Positions 40,601 through 53,788 of a DNA stretch of 64,000 nt are shown here, in pieces (position 1 is the first letter of the stretch; each line of letters starts with the position of its first letter). Both the position numbers and the translations under genes were made by a program. Under the pieces are notes generated by a model. The model saw nothing but the letters and a program-made list of their open reading frames with translations, searched no databases and was not told the DNA's origin. The stretch lies in assembly GCA_028564675.1 (NCBI GenBank), contig JAOVVO010000353.1, positions 17,745 to 81,744 of the forward strand, written 5' to 3'. The DNA comes from Onchocerca lupi (taxonomy: Eukaryota; Nematoda; Chromadorea; Rhabditida; Onchocercidae).

Positions 40601-43600
40601 AACAGACTTACCTTATTTTCATCATTTTCCTTCCCGAACGACAGATTCTTCAAACAACCGCAAACATTTTTTTGTATATCGGGTACATCGCTACTAAGTA
40701 AACGAATAAGTTTCGGAATTCCACCGAGTTCTCTGTAAATCAAACTAATATTTCTACTCAATACAAAACTGTTGATAATTTTCTTTAAAGAATGAAGCAA
40801 TTTCATGTAGAACTAGCAACAGTCATTCTAGAGAATGTAATACCTCGTTTCCTCTTTGATAGCATTATCATTAAAGGTCAAATGCTGCAAGTAGCCTGAA
40901 GCATTGAGTTGTTCAACCTTATTTGCACTGTCTAAATATTCAATCACCTCTCTCAATGTTGGATCTCTCCAGTGCACTGAAAGTTTCATAACTACTATCA
41001 TTTAGAAAGTATATTACAGTATTCCAACCAAATATCTGTATTACGTATTGAAAAGCTAACAACCGTCTCTTTCACGAAGAAATTTCTTATGTATTGGTGG
41101 TGGAGAATCATCACGATCAGGCAGAGGTGGCGATTCGCGTACAATTTCATCCTGAAGCAATGGAACGGCTCCATAAGTTTCTACGTAATTATCGTTTCCA
41201 TCTAAAAACAAAATTGACTGAAAAAATCATAAAGTCGACTGGACATTTTATTAAGATAACAATCCAATCTTCATTTCCAGAGAAAAACTGCCAATAAAAC
41301 AATTACTGTAAGATATTCCTATGTGTACTCCTGGGGAAGGATCCGAAGGAACTGAGTAGCCAACAGAATTGCATGCTATAACACGAAACTGGTACTCATG
41401 ACCAGGTATAAGATCACCAACTGCAAAAATTACTATAATACACAATTTTTTAAACGCGCGGCAATGGATCTCAAATTATAAAACAATAAACATTTCGAGA
41501 TTTTAAATAACTATGTATGACCAACTAATGAAATGCTGATTTGCAAACAGCTATTTGAATAATACTCATCAATAGATTCGAATCGCATGTCAGCGTTCAG
41601 TAAAAATGAAAAGAAGTGAGAAGATAAAATCCTTGATTTGCATTCTTATTGCGTTACGACATACATTTCCAAGCAGGAAGTTTTTTTTTTTTTTTTTTTT
41701 TTCTTTGTATCTCAAGAAGTCAATAAGACGGACAAATCGTTAATAAAATAAGAAATCCCCAGAAATAAAATATTTACGTTCCAAAATACCTGTCATTTTG
41801 CATGAGCGAATAAGTGTTTCATTAACCTTGTACCACGCAGCATCTTGTTGATGGTCTCGGAATTCAACATCATAACCCTGTAAGGCTCAAGAATCAAAAA
41901 CTATTCCTGAAGTTTGCCAAAAATGGAGAAAACGAAATCTTTCTTTTTCCTCTTGGTAATTGCTACTGCTGATGGCTTTACCTGTATCGGTAAAGAACTC
42001 GCAGCTGGAAACCAGCAGAGTGTTACACGATCGCCGCTGCCGAAGTCTACATATTCCGGTGGTTGTGGTTTTGCCGGAACTCCATGCAAGACTCCAGACT
42101 TGATGGATGGTCGCAGTTGAACAATATCAGAAACTGCTGAAGGTGTTGATATACTACCGTCACGAGCACGTGCGATTACGCGAAATTCGTAAGTAGAATT
42201 TGGACGAAGACATTCCACTGAAATCAATAGTGAAATATCTTATCTTGAGTTTTTTTTATAAAAATCATTTCAGACTATCAACACAAAACCACAAATAAAG
42301 TTTTTAAAATTACCAGTATAGGATGTGATGCAGACAGAGGTTGTCGCGGTATACCATAATGGATCACCAAGTTCTCGATATTCAACAATATACGAAGCTG
42401 GAGGTTCATCTGGTGACCCACCTTCTGCCCAACGTAGGCGTACCCAATCCAATTCAACCTCCTCTATCTATAAGAATACAATCAAAAACAGTTCATTGTT
42501 TTTCCGTAATCTAGCCGAAGTTTTCATGAACCTGTGGTTGTCCTGGAGGAGAAAAACTTTCTGCCTTCATCAAAGGTGGAACGCGAGACGGAACAGATGG
42601 TTTCAGTCGAATGAAACCGGACGATAGACTTGGTTCAGAGAGACCATCTGCAGTTTTCGCTCTTACTCGAAATTCGTATTCTCCATTCGGCTTCAAGTTC
42701 GATACTGGAAAGCCAAAGGATAGTTAAGTAACCAAAATATTAAATAAGTTAATTACCGAACTAGATACTGGTGAACAGAAAATTGAATATCGAGATATGA
42801 AATTGGTAATGAATAAAATACTCGTTTATCAAATCTTTTATAAACTTTTGTTCTGATGGAATATTAATGGCAGGATATCAAGAAAACTAGCATCATATTT
42901 AATCCACTAGAACACTATTTCAAATAAAATTGGAAAGAGAAGAATCAAATACAGATATATTAAATAAAGTTCGAACTTTCAGTTCTGCATGTTGTTATTG
43001 GATAATCATTTGACTGTATCCAATCACTGCCACTTGCACGGTAACTGACCTGCAAACTCAAAAATGAACAGAAAGAAAATCAGCAATATAAAAAAATTGA
43101 TAATATTACTGAAATAAGCTTTCTTTCATAATGCAAACAGATATCACTTACTTCAGTAGTTTTTATCAATAACACAGTAATTGTAAATTAAATTCAGAAC
43201 TTACCTCATATCCGGCCACAGGCGCAGAGTCAGAATTCGCGATTGCTGGCGCCCATTCTAATACAATACGATCAGAATCAAGTAAAAGTACGTAAGGTCG
43301 ACCAGGTGCAGTACCCTTCCAACCAACTAAAAAAAAAAATTGAAACATATACTTCAATTCCAACCATAAGTCACTGTTAAATCACAATGAAAGCTTACTA
43401 AAATCGGGATGTAAATCATAATCCAACCGCAACTGCACACTTGCCGAAGTGGCTGAAGGCATACCGCGACCTGCCGAATTAACAGCAACAACTCTTATTT
43501 CATATTCAACGTGAGGACTAAGATTTTTAACTGAAAGAGCTCATCAAATTGAGAAACTGAATAACATTTCGGAGATTCGCTTTAAATAGTAAATTAAATC

Positions 43601-45641
43601 ATAAAAAATGAAAGCAAAACATCATGAGTCTTCCATAAAAATCACAAAACGTGATACAGGTTCTTTACAAATATCCAATTATAGTAAAACCAGAATAGAA
43701 TAATTTCAACAGGTTAATAGATCTCAAGTACATACTTCTAAATCTGTTTTCTTTGATTAGATTTTCATGAGCGAGATACCATTCAGAAGTTCCAATTTCA
43801 CAGATTTCAACCTGAAAAAATAATGAATATCTCATTAAACTAAAATTCCAAAGAATCTCCATAGATTTGTTCACTGTGCAAATACTAGATACCTGATAAC
43901 CAATAATAGAGCCAGCTCTTCCTTGCACATCTGGACACTGCCATGTCAAACCAATGTCATAGCTAGTCACATCAGTAATCTCTGGAACGCCAGGAGCACT
44001 TGGAACGTCTGTAAAATTTATTTATATAATGATCTGGCAAACGTAAACAGTCATTTGATGCAACACATTTCTCAATAATAATGCAACAGTTACATATCGA
44101 ACAGAGTGTATAAATGATTCTTTCGTACAGATTCGTGAAACTAAGTTTTACAGGATTGAAACTATCATGCTTTTGGTATCTGAATTTTAAATTGCTGATG
44201 CTTTCAATTACTTCGTCCTTCCAGCAAAAATAATACGTGTAACTAGACTCAATAGTTTTTTCGAAAGACTAGCCTATGTTATTTCCTTACTCAAACATTA
44301 TCAATCTCATATTGATGTAAAATTGCCAGAGAGAGAGGAAAGAAGGATGGAGAGAGAGAAAAGAGGCAAAATTCTATAACTCAACAAATAATCCATAACA
44401 AAAAGCTGCACTGAAAAATCACCTCGTATAGCATAATGTTCAGTTTCACGGAATGAACTTGGCGCAGGTGGCGGTGCATCATAAGCAATGTCGTGTCGAC
44501 AGGCAGTATCTTCATCTGCGGTAAGATTAATATGAAAAGCAATAATTTACTATTAAAAATTTGTCACCTCTTGTGAATTTCATAGTAAGGAACACAAATA
44601 TTTCGCAAAATTGATTGCTTAATGATGAATACCATGCTCATAAGGTGAAGTGATACGTGTAACTGGTAACGGACTTCCATCAGCATCAAAAAAATATTCA
44701 GCCTCTTGATTAGTAACAGGTAAATGGCGTACTGATCTGGTCGTTGTTACTTTGGTGACACGAGTTATCTAAAATTCTTCCAGAAAGTGATGGACAATTT
44801 ATGCATATTTTTTAATGCTTTATGAAGAGTATATACGTTAAATAATGAGTGGGATTGAGTAAATAACGTAAGCCTTAGAAATCAAAAAATCCCTTTGGGG
44901 ATTAAAAAAGATATTAGTGTTGACAAAGTCCAACTTTTTTTGTTTGAGATGAATGCCGCTCAATGTCACCATTAAGTTCTTTATTTGGGAAACAAACATC
45001 GGGTAATGTTTCGTCGGGAGGTTCATCGTAATGTGACTCGTATGTGTAGGAATATGTTGAACCGCGTGCACTGGCTGGTCCAGCTAATGTTTCCGATAAA
45101 TATGTTGAAGGGATTCTAAAGCTGTGGTTATTACTAGTTTAAGAGACTAGCTAAATGATCAGTTAAGCGGCATACACCAGAAATCATAAAAATTGTTTCA
45201 AAGTTTCATAATAACTTCCAAAAAAAGTTACATGAATAATTTAGCATTTGCTTCATATCTGAAAAAAAAGAAATAATAATACATGGATTGTGTTAGTTCA
45301 TCCTTATTCTTTAGCTTCCATGTGTCCGGTACTGCTGATTGAGGTACTGTGCTGCAATATTTTATTTAGAAGTTCAAAAAGCACTACCAGATTCGCTTTA
45401 TATTATAATAAGTAAGAAATATTAAAATCCTCTTCTCAGGAGCATAAGACATCGGTTTCTAGTCTACCTAGCCATGAATTCTACTTTGGATTCACGTCTG
45501 CTAAAATGAAGCATACCTTACAAGAGTGTCTACTTGTTCTGATGTATACACTTCTGTAAGTCGAGACTTCTTTTCATGCTTGACAGTATGCGTGGGCGGA
45601 AATGAGATCAGTTCGTGATCTTCTTCCGGAATTGGTTCCAT
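37626..45641 (-). CDS. jac-1: p120-catenin with four FNIII domains (JAC-1), 28 exons
   Basis: p120-catenins bind the juxtamembrane tail of cadherin at adherens junctions. Exons in order: 45641-45517, 45351-45283, 45115-44935, 44768-44633, 44515-44423, 44008-43893, 43811-43736, 43530-43399, 43326-43205, 43049-42977, 42704-42532, 42467-42314, 42217-41982, 41877-41790, 41420-41307, 41201-41064, 40976-40844, 40732-40612, 40493-40377, 40285-40134, 40004-39843, 39763-39598, 39373-39290, 39136-38960, 38796-38636, 38507-38414, 38202-37972, 37760-37626: 1,252 residues in phase. The N-terminal region has RVTKVTTTRSV, as in vertebrate p120. FNIII domains span about 203-305, 312-410, 428-520 and 530-629 (motifs YEIRVVAVN, YEFRVRAKT, YEFRVIARA, YQFRVIACN). 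Armadillo repeats span about 677-1140 (ATLWNLSSCD, SVENVVCTLRNLSYR, NRELIGKYAMKDLV), with a lysine-rich loop near residue 945. The intron at 40133 appears to use a GC donor. The start is an ATG right after TTTTCAG; more 5' exons may exist. No DSWV-type PDZ ligand ends the protein. Confidence 0.95.
41681..41702 (+). repeat. Poly-T tract (22 T) in a jac-1 intron
   Basis: A homopolymer between exons 14 and 15. On the transcribed strand it is a run of A. Confidence 0.9.
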
Positions 45642-47123
45642 CTGAAAATATACGGGAATAAATGAATTGTTAGTGGAAAACTATGGTATTTACAAAATCA
45701 CACGTTATAACTGGAATGAATTAAGTGTAAGACAAAAGTGAACAAATGTTAACAAACCGAACGAAAGTCCTACATCCGGCAATGATCTCCTCCTCTCCCT
45801 CCCTTTCGCAATTACATCAGGATTTAACAACGGCTCGATTTTGCAATGGCAATCCCACCGGAGAGCAGACGGCTACTTCTGATCCTCCTAAACTACATTT
45901 AGCCTTTTAACCTTTTAACCTAAATGAAAGCATGCGATCTGAGCGATTACTCATAATCCGCTTACTGGAGCAAAAAACCTTTAAAAAAAAGGATACAAAG
46001 TTCAACGGATATATAATGGTTCCAGTGCCAATTAAGTTTTCTTTCGTTCGCATTTGTTTAAAATTTAAGAAAAAAAAAAGTCCAAAACGGGGTAAAATTT
46101 AAAAAATTACGTAGTCTTAAAATTCGTATATTTCATCTCTTTTTTATCTACTACCATTTTCTTCTTTTTCCTTTATATATAATCTGAAATTACAGATCTT
46201 TTCCAATATCAACTCACAAACCGATTTGAATATCTATCACGATCTGGGAGTAGCAAAGGCTGTATTTCTGTTAAAGCACGAAAGAATATATTCCCAGAAA
46301 TTTCAAACAAGTCGAAAAGTCATTGCCACATGCTCTGCGTCATTATCGTGCGCTTAACCGTGGGAGAATTAAAAGGAATCGTCCAGCAGTCTCAGTATAT
46401 TGTTTTTGTTTAGCACACATATTATCCCACAAGCTCCAAGTTCTAACGCAAAAATTATCGGTTTGTTAGATCAAGTAAGGAGCAAAAATATCACATTGCA
46501 GTGAATGAAATGATTAGAAAATTTGGCCAAATATGAAAAGCAGAAGATTGATGCAACGTACTACTGACATATCACCACGCCCTTTTCTTCTTTTAAAGAA
46601 TAACGTACAATGTTATCGATTGGCATATATCGGTGAGTATTTCTGTAAAGTCTTGCACTTTTGGGGTTTCAAAATGTGGAAAGTGAAAAGAGAGGCCAAG
46701 TATTTCAGTGGTTCACAAAAACTTTAATTGTCTTCAAGAGAGAATTAAGCAAAAAAGATGCAAGCACTGGAAGTACTGATTAAAAGAATAACAAAAATGA
46801 AGAAGACAGCATCCAAATGTGTACTTGGATCCTCATAAAGAGCAGGAGAGAGGCTGGAAAGAGAAGGTGCAGGAGAAAAGACAGAAATGATACCTAATCA
46901 ATCTGTCAACCATCCGTGGTCGTCGTCTCCCGTTATGTTGCTTTCTTTTTGGACAGAGTGGAGCATATTTGTCGGTCACCGGGTTTGAACTGTTCATTAT
47001 AAAATTTATCAGTTTCTTATCTGAGGAAAAGTATGTACGTTGGATGATTTCTGGCTAATGTCTATTGCTGCTTCACAGGCACGCCTACACATCACGCTTC
47101 CATGTCGGTCGCTTCAAGGAGGG

Positions 47124-47480
47124 TCACCATATGTCCGTGCTCTCCTGTCGCCTATTCTGTCTTTGCTCTCCCTGAAGATTCTCCGGTATCGGCGATCTAA
47201 GAGTTGTTACTCTCGTTGAAGTAAACTGCATTAGCGCTGCTGAACAGGCAAGATATTGGCCATTAGTTTCCAGTACCCAAACTCTTTTTTCATTTATTAT
47301 CATTTGAGGTTTACCAATAAACAGCTGAAGTTCCTCCAACGATTTCTCCATTTCTTCCTTTTTTTTTTTCGACTGTTTGCGAGATTTCCAATAATGTCCT
47401 GATTAATGTACAAATTTAACATAATTTGCATAATCTACATTTGCCTACCTCCCTTCCAAACGGGAATGCTCACTGAGATT
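47124..47480 (-). other. Possible 5' exon(s) of jac-1 or a separate small gene
   Basis: Two overlapping readings look coding. One frame, from about 47390 to 47124, encodes a charged helix (SKKKKEEMEKSLEELQLFIG) and stays open for about 90 codons, with a possible donor GTAACA after FTSTR that would join jac-1 exon 1 in phase 0. The other joins a frame with DLKESINLSEHSRLEGR across a GTAGGC donor near 47446 to the next segment, ending at a GTAAAC donor near 47307. Vertebrate p120 has an N-terminal coiled coil, so an extra exon would make sense, but the choice cannot be settled from sequence. Confidence 0.25.
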
Positions 47481-48634
47481 GATGGATTCTTTCAGATCCC
47501 AAAAATAGAATTACACATTGAAAGGTGAGACAGATGATGGATATTACGCCTTAGTGCGTTCCATTTACATATGATGGATTAATTTCGAGAAAGAACATCT
47601 TACTGTAAATGAATTTTGGAGAAGAAAAAACACTTTGGGATTCATAAACTGGAAAACAAATCAAATAAATAGATTCCTATTACGAGTATTACTTATACTT
47701 GTAATAGATTCCTCGCCTATCTCAGAACCGTGCTAACAAGTTAATACCGTCGGTGAGAGTTGGAAAAAGGGTTTTATATTTCTTTTTTTTAATTTAGCAT
47801 AGATCCACCCACCATAATATCACCAGTTTTACCTGAAGTCGTAAGAAATAAGGCTATTAATGTTTCATATTTTTGGTTTATACCACATTTCAGCAGATTA
47901 ATACGATTTTTTTTCCTTCCCATGTCTAGATGAAGTTTATGCTAATCGATATATGGACGAATAGCAAAATCATTAGTTCACAGAAATTAACAATTTGAAG
48001 TGATGAATACTCATAATTATTAGGGAGTACCAGTTTTAATTTATGTACCTTGATAAAAGTAGTCCTAGGGATCTCTTGCCATGCCTTATATCATTGATAA
48101 TACCTCGGAACCTTAATAATGCTTGAAAATCTAAAAAAGCAGTTCGGATTTTGCTTTTAAAATAATGTGTCTAAAGCTCTTGTATAAGAATTTTACACTT
48201 GTCCTGCTTAATATAAACACGAAAAAGAAAAATGAATTACGAATTTCCACATATTTCATTTCATAATGAAATTACAAAGAATATAGCTGAGAATGAGAGC
48301 ATACAAAGTTTTCTAAGATAACTTTAAGACAAACATTAATTGAAGTCCGAATTCTCGAATATTGTTAATCCATTTCCGGATTTTCCTTGCAGCGTGTTTA
48401 TATTTTTAGAATCACAGCTTCGACATCCTCCACAAATTCTTAATTTATGACAATATTCACAACCCTTCTACTTCCGCATTTCAAGTTGCAAAATTTTTGT
48501 TAACATAAATCATATATTAATTGAATATATATTAATTATAAATTATCTAATTTGCCAATATAAATAAAACTACAGGACAGAATACTACTTGCAGAGTAAT
48601 ACGGAGCATGAAAGAACTGTTTACAAAAGTTTAC

Positions 48635-48714
48635 AGCTAATACAGCTTTTTCCTGCACCGAAAAAAAAAATACTATTTGAAAACTGCATTAGCTAATGCA
48701 GCTTTTTCCTGCAC
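48635..48714 (+). repeat. Direct repeat, 24-base unit, 56 bases apart
   Basis: AGCTAAT(A/G)CAGCTTTTTCCTGCAC occurs at 48635 and 48691 with one mismatch in 24. The units are separated by an A-rich stretch. Confidence 0.85.
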
Positions 48715-49074
48715 TATAGCCAGGGAAATTGATTTATATATACTCCCCAAATATCCTTTCAATTTCCTATCAACAAATGACAGTATGTTTTCAGCATTCT
48801 TTACATGTTTGAACTTAACATCTTATTCAGAGTGCTGTTGAAATTCGAGAAACAATTTACATAATGCTTGGAAAATATTGATAAGTTCGTAAACTGCTTA
48901 GGAAAAAAGAAATGAGAAGAGTGCATGAGATGATGCAATCAGATAAAATAATCTGATAATTTTTTAGTGATCCTGAAGAAAGCAAAAGATTTTGCACTGA
49001 TTTTTCAAATTAAATTATGAAATTTTACTTCAAAAAAATTTTCATGCTAAAATACATTATTGATTTTTGTGCTA

Positions 49075-49135
49075 AAGCATACAAAAAAAAAAAGGTCAAT
49101 TTTTGACCTTTTTTTTTTTTTTTTTACGTATGCTT
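49075..49135. repeat. Long near-perfect hairpin rich in A/T
   Basis: A run of 11 A plus GGTCAA (49083-49099), a 3-base loop, then TTGACC plus 17 T (49103-49125) form a perfect 17-bp stem. Flanking GCATAC (49077-49082) and GTATGC (49128-49133) extend the symmetry. It may be a tiny inverted-repeat element or a foldback made by slippage. Confidence 0.8.
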
Positions 49136-50462
49136 ACAATGCAGAAAGATTCAGTACTACGGTAGGAATGTTATCTATTACAAAATAATTTTTGGTGATT
49201 TTCAGGCAGTGTATAATTTCGTGGCCGAATTGTGGCTAGCGTCAGAACATTTATCCATGACGGGAGAAAGATGAAAATGTGTAAGGAATGGTCTTCTTAG
49301 CATCTCATATGCCTAACTCCACATTTCTAATCATGTTGTTTCATCATTCGTAATATGATCATTTTTGGTAATCATTTGATGTAATCAATCTATTCATTTA
49401 CTATATCCATCAGTTGTTCATGCAGAACGAATGATGTTTGTTGCCCAATAGTGAACCACATTATCATATCACCGTTGCTCATCCATATCTGCTTGATTTA
49501 TGTATGATTAGAGGCAAAAAACAATGTTAAATTAAGTACAGTCACTCTGACATAATCAAACCTTTATTTCCCCCTCTTTTCGCCTAAATTCAAAGAAATA
49601 ACTCTAGTAAATCAGTGCACTTTACTACACACTTCCTATCTCACTCCTCTTCCCCAAACTATAATTTCCGCAACAATGCATTCCTGAAAAAAACTGCGAA
49701 AAATGATTTTTTCCATTCACCAATCATACCCCAAAGCTGAGTAAAATCGGATCTAGAATCTCTGCTTATGCTGAGAAGATGATGGTCGAACAAGTACGAA
49801 CTGAAGCGTTGACAGTCTATCACCATCACAGATTAACTGCAATGATTTGATAACTTATAATACTAAAGGACCGCTTTCAAGTAATTTAAGCATGATCAAA
49901 TCGGCACTAATGTCACAAACACAAAACGCGCTGCAATGGACAAACGATCATGTTAATTCTGGTGATATTTCTGAATATTTGAGAATAAGTTAACGGTGAA
50001 AAAGCAAAAACAGAGCTTTTCTTTATTGTGTTAACATGTGAATTGTGCAATGACAAATCCAATTATCATGAAGAAAAAATAAACAAAATACTTTTGATTG
50101 ATATGAAGATCAAATTTTAGAGTAAAAAGCAAATCATGGTTTGGAGTACAAATATACCGGGAATGAAACGTCAATACAAGATCAGTGCAATAATGACAGA
50201 CAGAAATGAGCAATTACGAATAAAAATGTGCTCTGTTTGTGAAGTATTTATTAATATATGTGTACATAATAAAAGTAAAAATGTATCTGAGTTTATTCGA
50301 GTTAAACAAGCTGCGATGGAGCTCATCATTCCTGAGAAAAAATAAATCGTCGAGTTTATCCGGGAAGGGACTTCGGCGATTTTCAAGAAACAATGGTGAG
50401 GATGTTCGCTTAAGAGAATGGAATTTGGGAATTCAATATAAATCGACAACAAAATGTCTGTT

Positions 50463-53400
50463 CTAATAAATAGGGAAATCTTTATCAACAGCATGGGACC
50501 ATTTCTCATAACCACCATCGATATCTTTGAAGGAAATCAAAGAATCAGCAAATTCTTTACGTAAATACAGTACTGCTATTTGTGAATCCTCACCTCTACG
50601 ACAAATCACATAAACTGCAAATAAGCAAAACAAATTAATAAAACAGATGAAAGAGTATAATCCCAGTCCATCGACAATAACTATTCAGTGGAATGTGAGT
50701 AAAGATGAACCCGATCACTCGCTGCCTTACAATCATCAATCGGAATACCTACACATCTCATGCAACTTGGAAATCCTCATCTTAATCGCAAGTACATGGA
50801 ATATTTAAAGATATGAGATTAGAATATTTCCGACCTGCATTTCTTTTGTACAAAAAACTTTTGGAGCATCTAGCAAAAAATTACTTTAAATTTCCATACC
50901 CTTAGAATACCCATCAATCAATTCTTACAATTTCTTAGAAACAACCTGCGGATATTCCATTAGCATATTCCATTTCTGAATATTTTAGAAATGTAAAGCC
51001 ATTTTTAATGAAAAACTAACCCTCAAAAAGAGCTAGAAAAGGGAAAAAAGAGATTTATGTTCATCACTGAAAAAACTTGGACACTAACCTCCCTTATCTC
51101 TCATTTCGTTAATGCTTGTTCCTAACTCGCGCATAATATTTGCTGAACTTGAACGACAAAGCCTTAGCATTGGTATATCTGAAAATGCCAATAAGATTCA
51201 ATTACCAGAGGTCATAAGAAAAAGAATTCAAAAAAAATAATAGGATTTAACCGTAAAAATATCAATTTTTATCTAGAATTAAACAAAATGTTCAATATAA
51301 TATCAGTATGCCAAAAGAAGTATGGTATAATGAAATTACTGATAGCATCAGATAGATGTCCAATGGAAAACTCATGCGGCGGTCTTGTATCTATCAATAA
51401 CGGCTTCTTGTCATTGTTTTCATTGAGTTTAAAATAAGAATATGGATCAATACGATCATTTTTTGTTAGAAGATTGTTCTGAAAATAAAGACTGAAATGG
51501 TATAGCAATTTGCTTTTGTTTCTATCTGAACTGATGGACACAGAAAAAATGCTACTCGCTAAATAATGGATTTATGTGAAAGTAGCGCCAGCTTTGCTTA
51601 ATAATATAATCTCAATTGCTCTAAACAACTTTTGTTTTTTATTTATGATTGTTTTATTTTTATTTGTCGACTATTTTATCCAATGTCTTGAAACAAAAAT
51701 TTCTTTTATTTTCGAACATAAATTGGAGCTTATTGAAACATGAAATGATGTTAAAAAACTCTAATTCAACAATTCATTTTCCAACAAACGGTAGTTTTTA
51801 TCATTACAGGATGTCATTAGTGCAGAGTATAAATGTCTGAGAAATTGAAATTGTTTCTTCTATCTTTGAAACTTTCATTAGTCTTCTTCTTTGTAAGGAA
51901 AAGGATTAAATCAGATGAATATCGAAATCTTCAACAAATCCACTGTCATATATGAATAGAGTAGCCTCAAAATTTAAAGCCTTATAACATAATTTTTTTT
52001 TAATTAAAACTTTTACACGTGTCCTGACTGAACAACCATATAATTCTTTACAGTCCCCAAGTTCAGTGATTGTCGCATGCTTGCTGCACACTATACAGTC
52101 AGTTTTTTGTCGCCTCAACTTGACAGTTTTTGTTTTACCATTGAAAGCATCAAACAAATACAAGAAACCAGCAAAGGAGCCTGAAATGAATCGATAAATA
52201 ACGCTAACAAGAATATCACTATATTGAAAAGAGTAGAAAAACATCAAAAATAATGGTGTAACAGATCACTTTTCAGTTATCTGAACAGAAATCCAAAATT
52301 GAAAAAAAAAAAACAATTTACATTTCTTGATCGCAGCAATTTTGATGATTTCATTAGCCTGCATACTGCCGATTATACCAACCACTGGTCCCAACACTCC
52401 ATTTTCCGAACAATTTGTTACAGCATCCACCGGAGGAGGATCGGGAAACACACAACGATAACATGGACAATCCTTAAATTTTCGCAATATTATTTCTCAA
52501 GCTTTATTTGCTATGTGTATGAAAGGGAAAAGTGCATCTTCAGACCGACCATCTTTACTGCAATCCCAACAGTACTAAAAATCTGAAGAATCAATTCAAG
52601 CACATTCTACCTCACCATAACCATACACCGACAACTGACCATCCCAACGAACAACACTTCCTGACACCAAAGGTTTCTTCATCAATACACAAGCATCATT
52701 GACCAAATACCTAAATAATCAATAATACTTTATTTAATACTACATTTTTATTTATAAAGATACCTGTAACAGTCTTTGAACTTGAAGTCTGTAACTCCTA
52801 AACCACAAATAATTTCAGACCACAACCCTACGATTTCAGAAGTTTTTGGAAAACAACCAGAAAAGCACACAACTTGCAGATACGTTATCCGTACAATCGG
52901 CGATAATATCATATTTGGAAACAATCTGCACCGCATTGCGTTTGAACAGATAATCTTTATATAAATCAATACAAACATTGCTATTCAACCTTAAAAATTA
53001 TATGAAATTCAAAAACTATTATTATTTTTATCGAACAAATTACATGAAAAAAATGGAGAAATAAGAAAATCAAGTTCTTCTGGATGATGCTCAACGTGAC
53101 AATAGACCTTATTCCATCTTCGTATTATAGAAATTGTGAATTTCCACCACCTTTTAACTGATGATTTTATTGATTCTACTTTTGATTGGCCTACAGAGCT
53201 TTCATCGTAAGCAATCTGACGGTGAAGATTATCGGAGGAAATGAAGTCACCATCCACAATACCGATTCGGCCAATCCCTGAAAATTTATATTCACTACAA
53301 ATAAATCCGAATTAATTTAGCATGAAAAAACAACTTGCTGAAAATATATTACCAGCTCCTGCGCAATAAAGCGCAACAGGGCATCCCAAACCGCCAGCAC

Positions 53401-53788
53401 CAACAATCAATAATGAAGTGGCTCGGAGTCTCTCTTGACCTGAGAAAAAAAATTTCTTTTGGCTTTTGAGTATATAAAGACACAAAATATGCAACAGGAA
53501 AAGGTGAAGAAAGAATTATTTATATAGGCATCAAAATGCTTCGAAATGCAAGTAAATTATTCGATTCCAGAGCATATCACATAATGAACATGTTTTTCAG
53601 TATGGCCCCAAAAAAGGAAAGAAAGTATTGCAACTATAGTTATTACTTATGTACAGATACTTAATAATTCAAAAATTATGCAGTGAAGGGGGACTTTAAC
53701 CTTGAACACCGAATTCCTGCACAAGGATTTGCCTGCTATACCTCATCACTTCATCGTTTGACAAACTGTGTTCCTTCACAGCCATCAT
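50463..53788 (-). CDS. moc-3: MOCS3/UBA4-type adenylyltransferase-sulfurtransferase, 10 exons
   Basis: The enzyme adenylates the C-terminal Gly of MOCS2A and URM1, then passes sulfur from its rhodanese domain, serving molybdopterin synthesis and tRNA 2-thiolation in the cytosol. Exons in order: 53788-53701, 53439-53353, 53277-53151, 52989-52858 (or about 52874), 52710-52611, 52472-52322, 52180-52017, 51478-51340, 51178-51089, 50614-50463; about 409 residues. Seen: EVMRYSRQILVQEFGVQGQ at the start, the ATP loop VGAGGLGCP, the NLHRQ region, ADCTDN, YLVNDACVL, zinc pairs CYRC and CIVC, the E1 cysteine in VTNCSENGVLG, and a rhodanese domain with LLIDTRPPHEF and the active loop CRRGEDS. The start is the first of two adjacent ATGs. 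The exon 4/5 join is out of frame unless a downstream donor adds five residues or one base is missing (see findings). The C. elegans protein is similar in length. Confidence 0.92.

Larger units (their letters stand above)
45642..50462. other. Sp. between jac-1 5' end and the MOCS3-type gene 3' end
   Basis: Upstream of jac-1. GC-richer patches at 45760-45930 and 46900-47230 may be promoter DNA. Exon-like sequence at 47124-47480 (minus) is listed separately. The rest, 47.5-50.4 kb, is AT-rich with a direct repeat (48635-48714) and a long hairpin (49075-49135); open frames at 50031-50518 have no resemblance to known proteins. Confidence 0.5.

Noticed and set aside
53041..53150. Frame WNKVYCHVEHHPEEL following exon 3 of the MOCS3-type gene
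   Set aside because: At first it looked like continuing E1 sequence, but the true continuation (LNSNVCIDLYKDYL) is in the next exon at 52989; this is intron.
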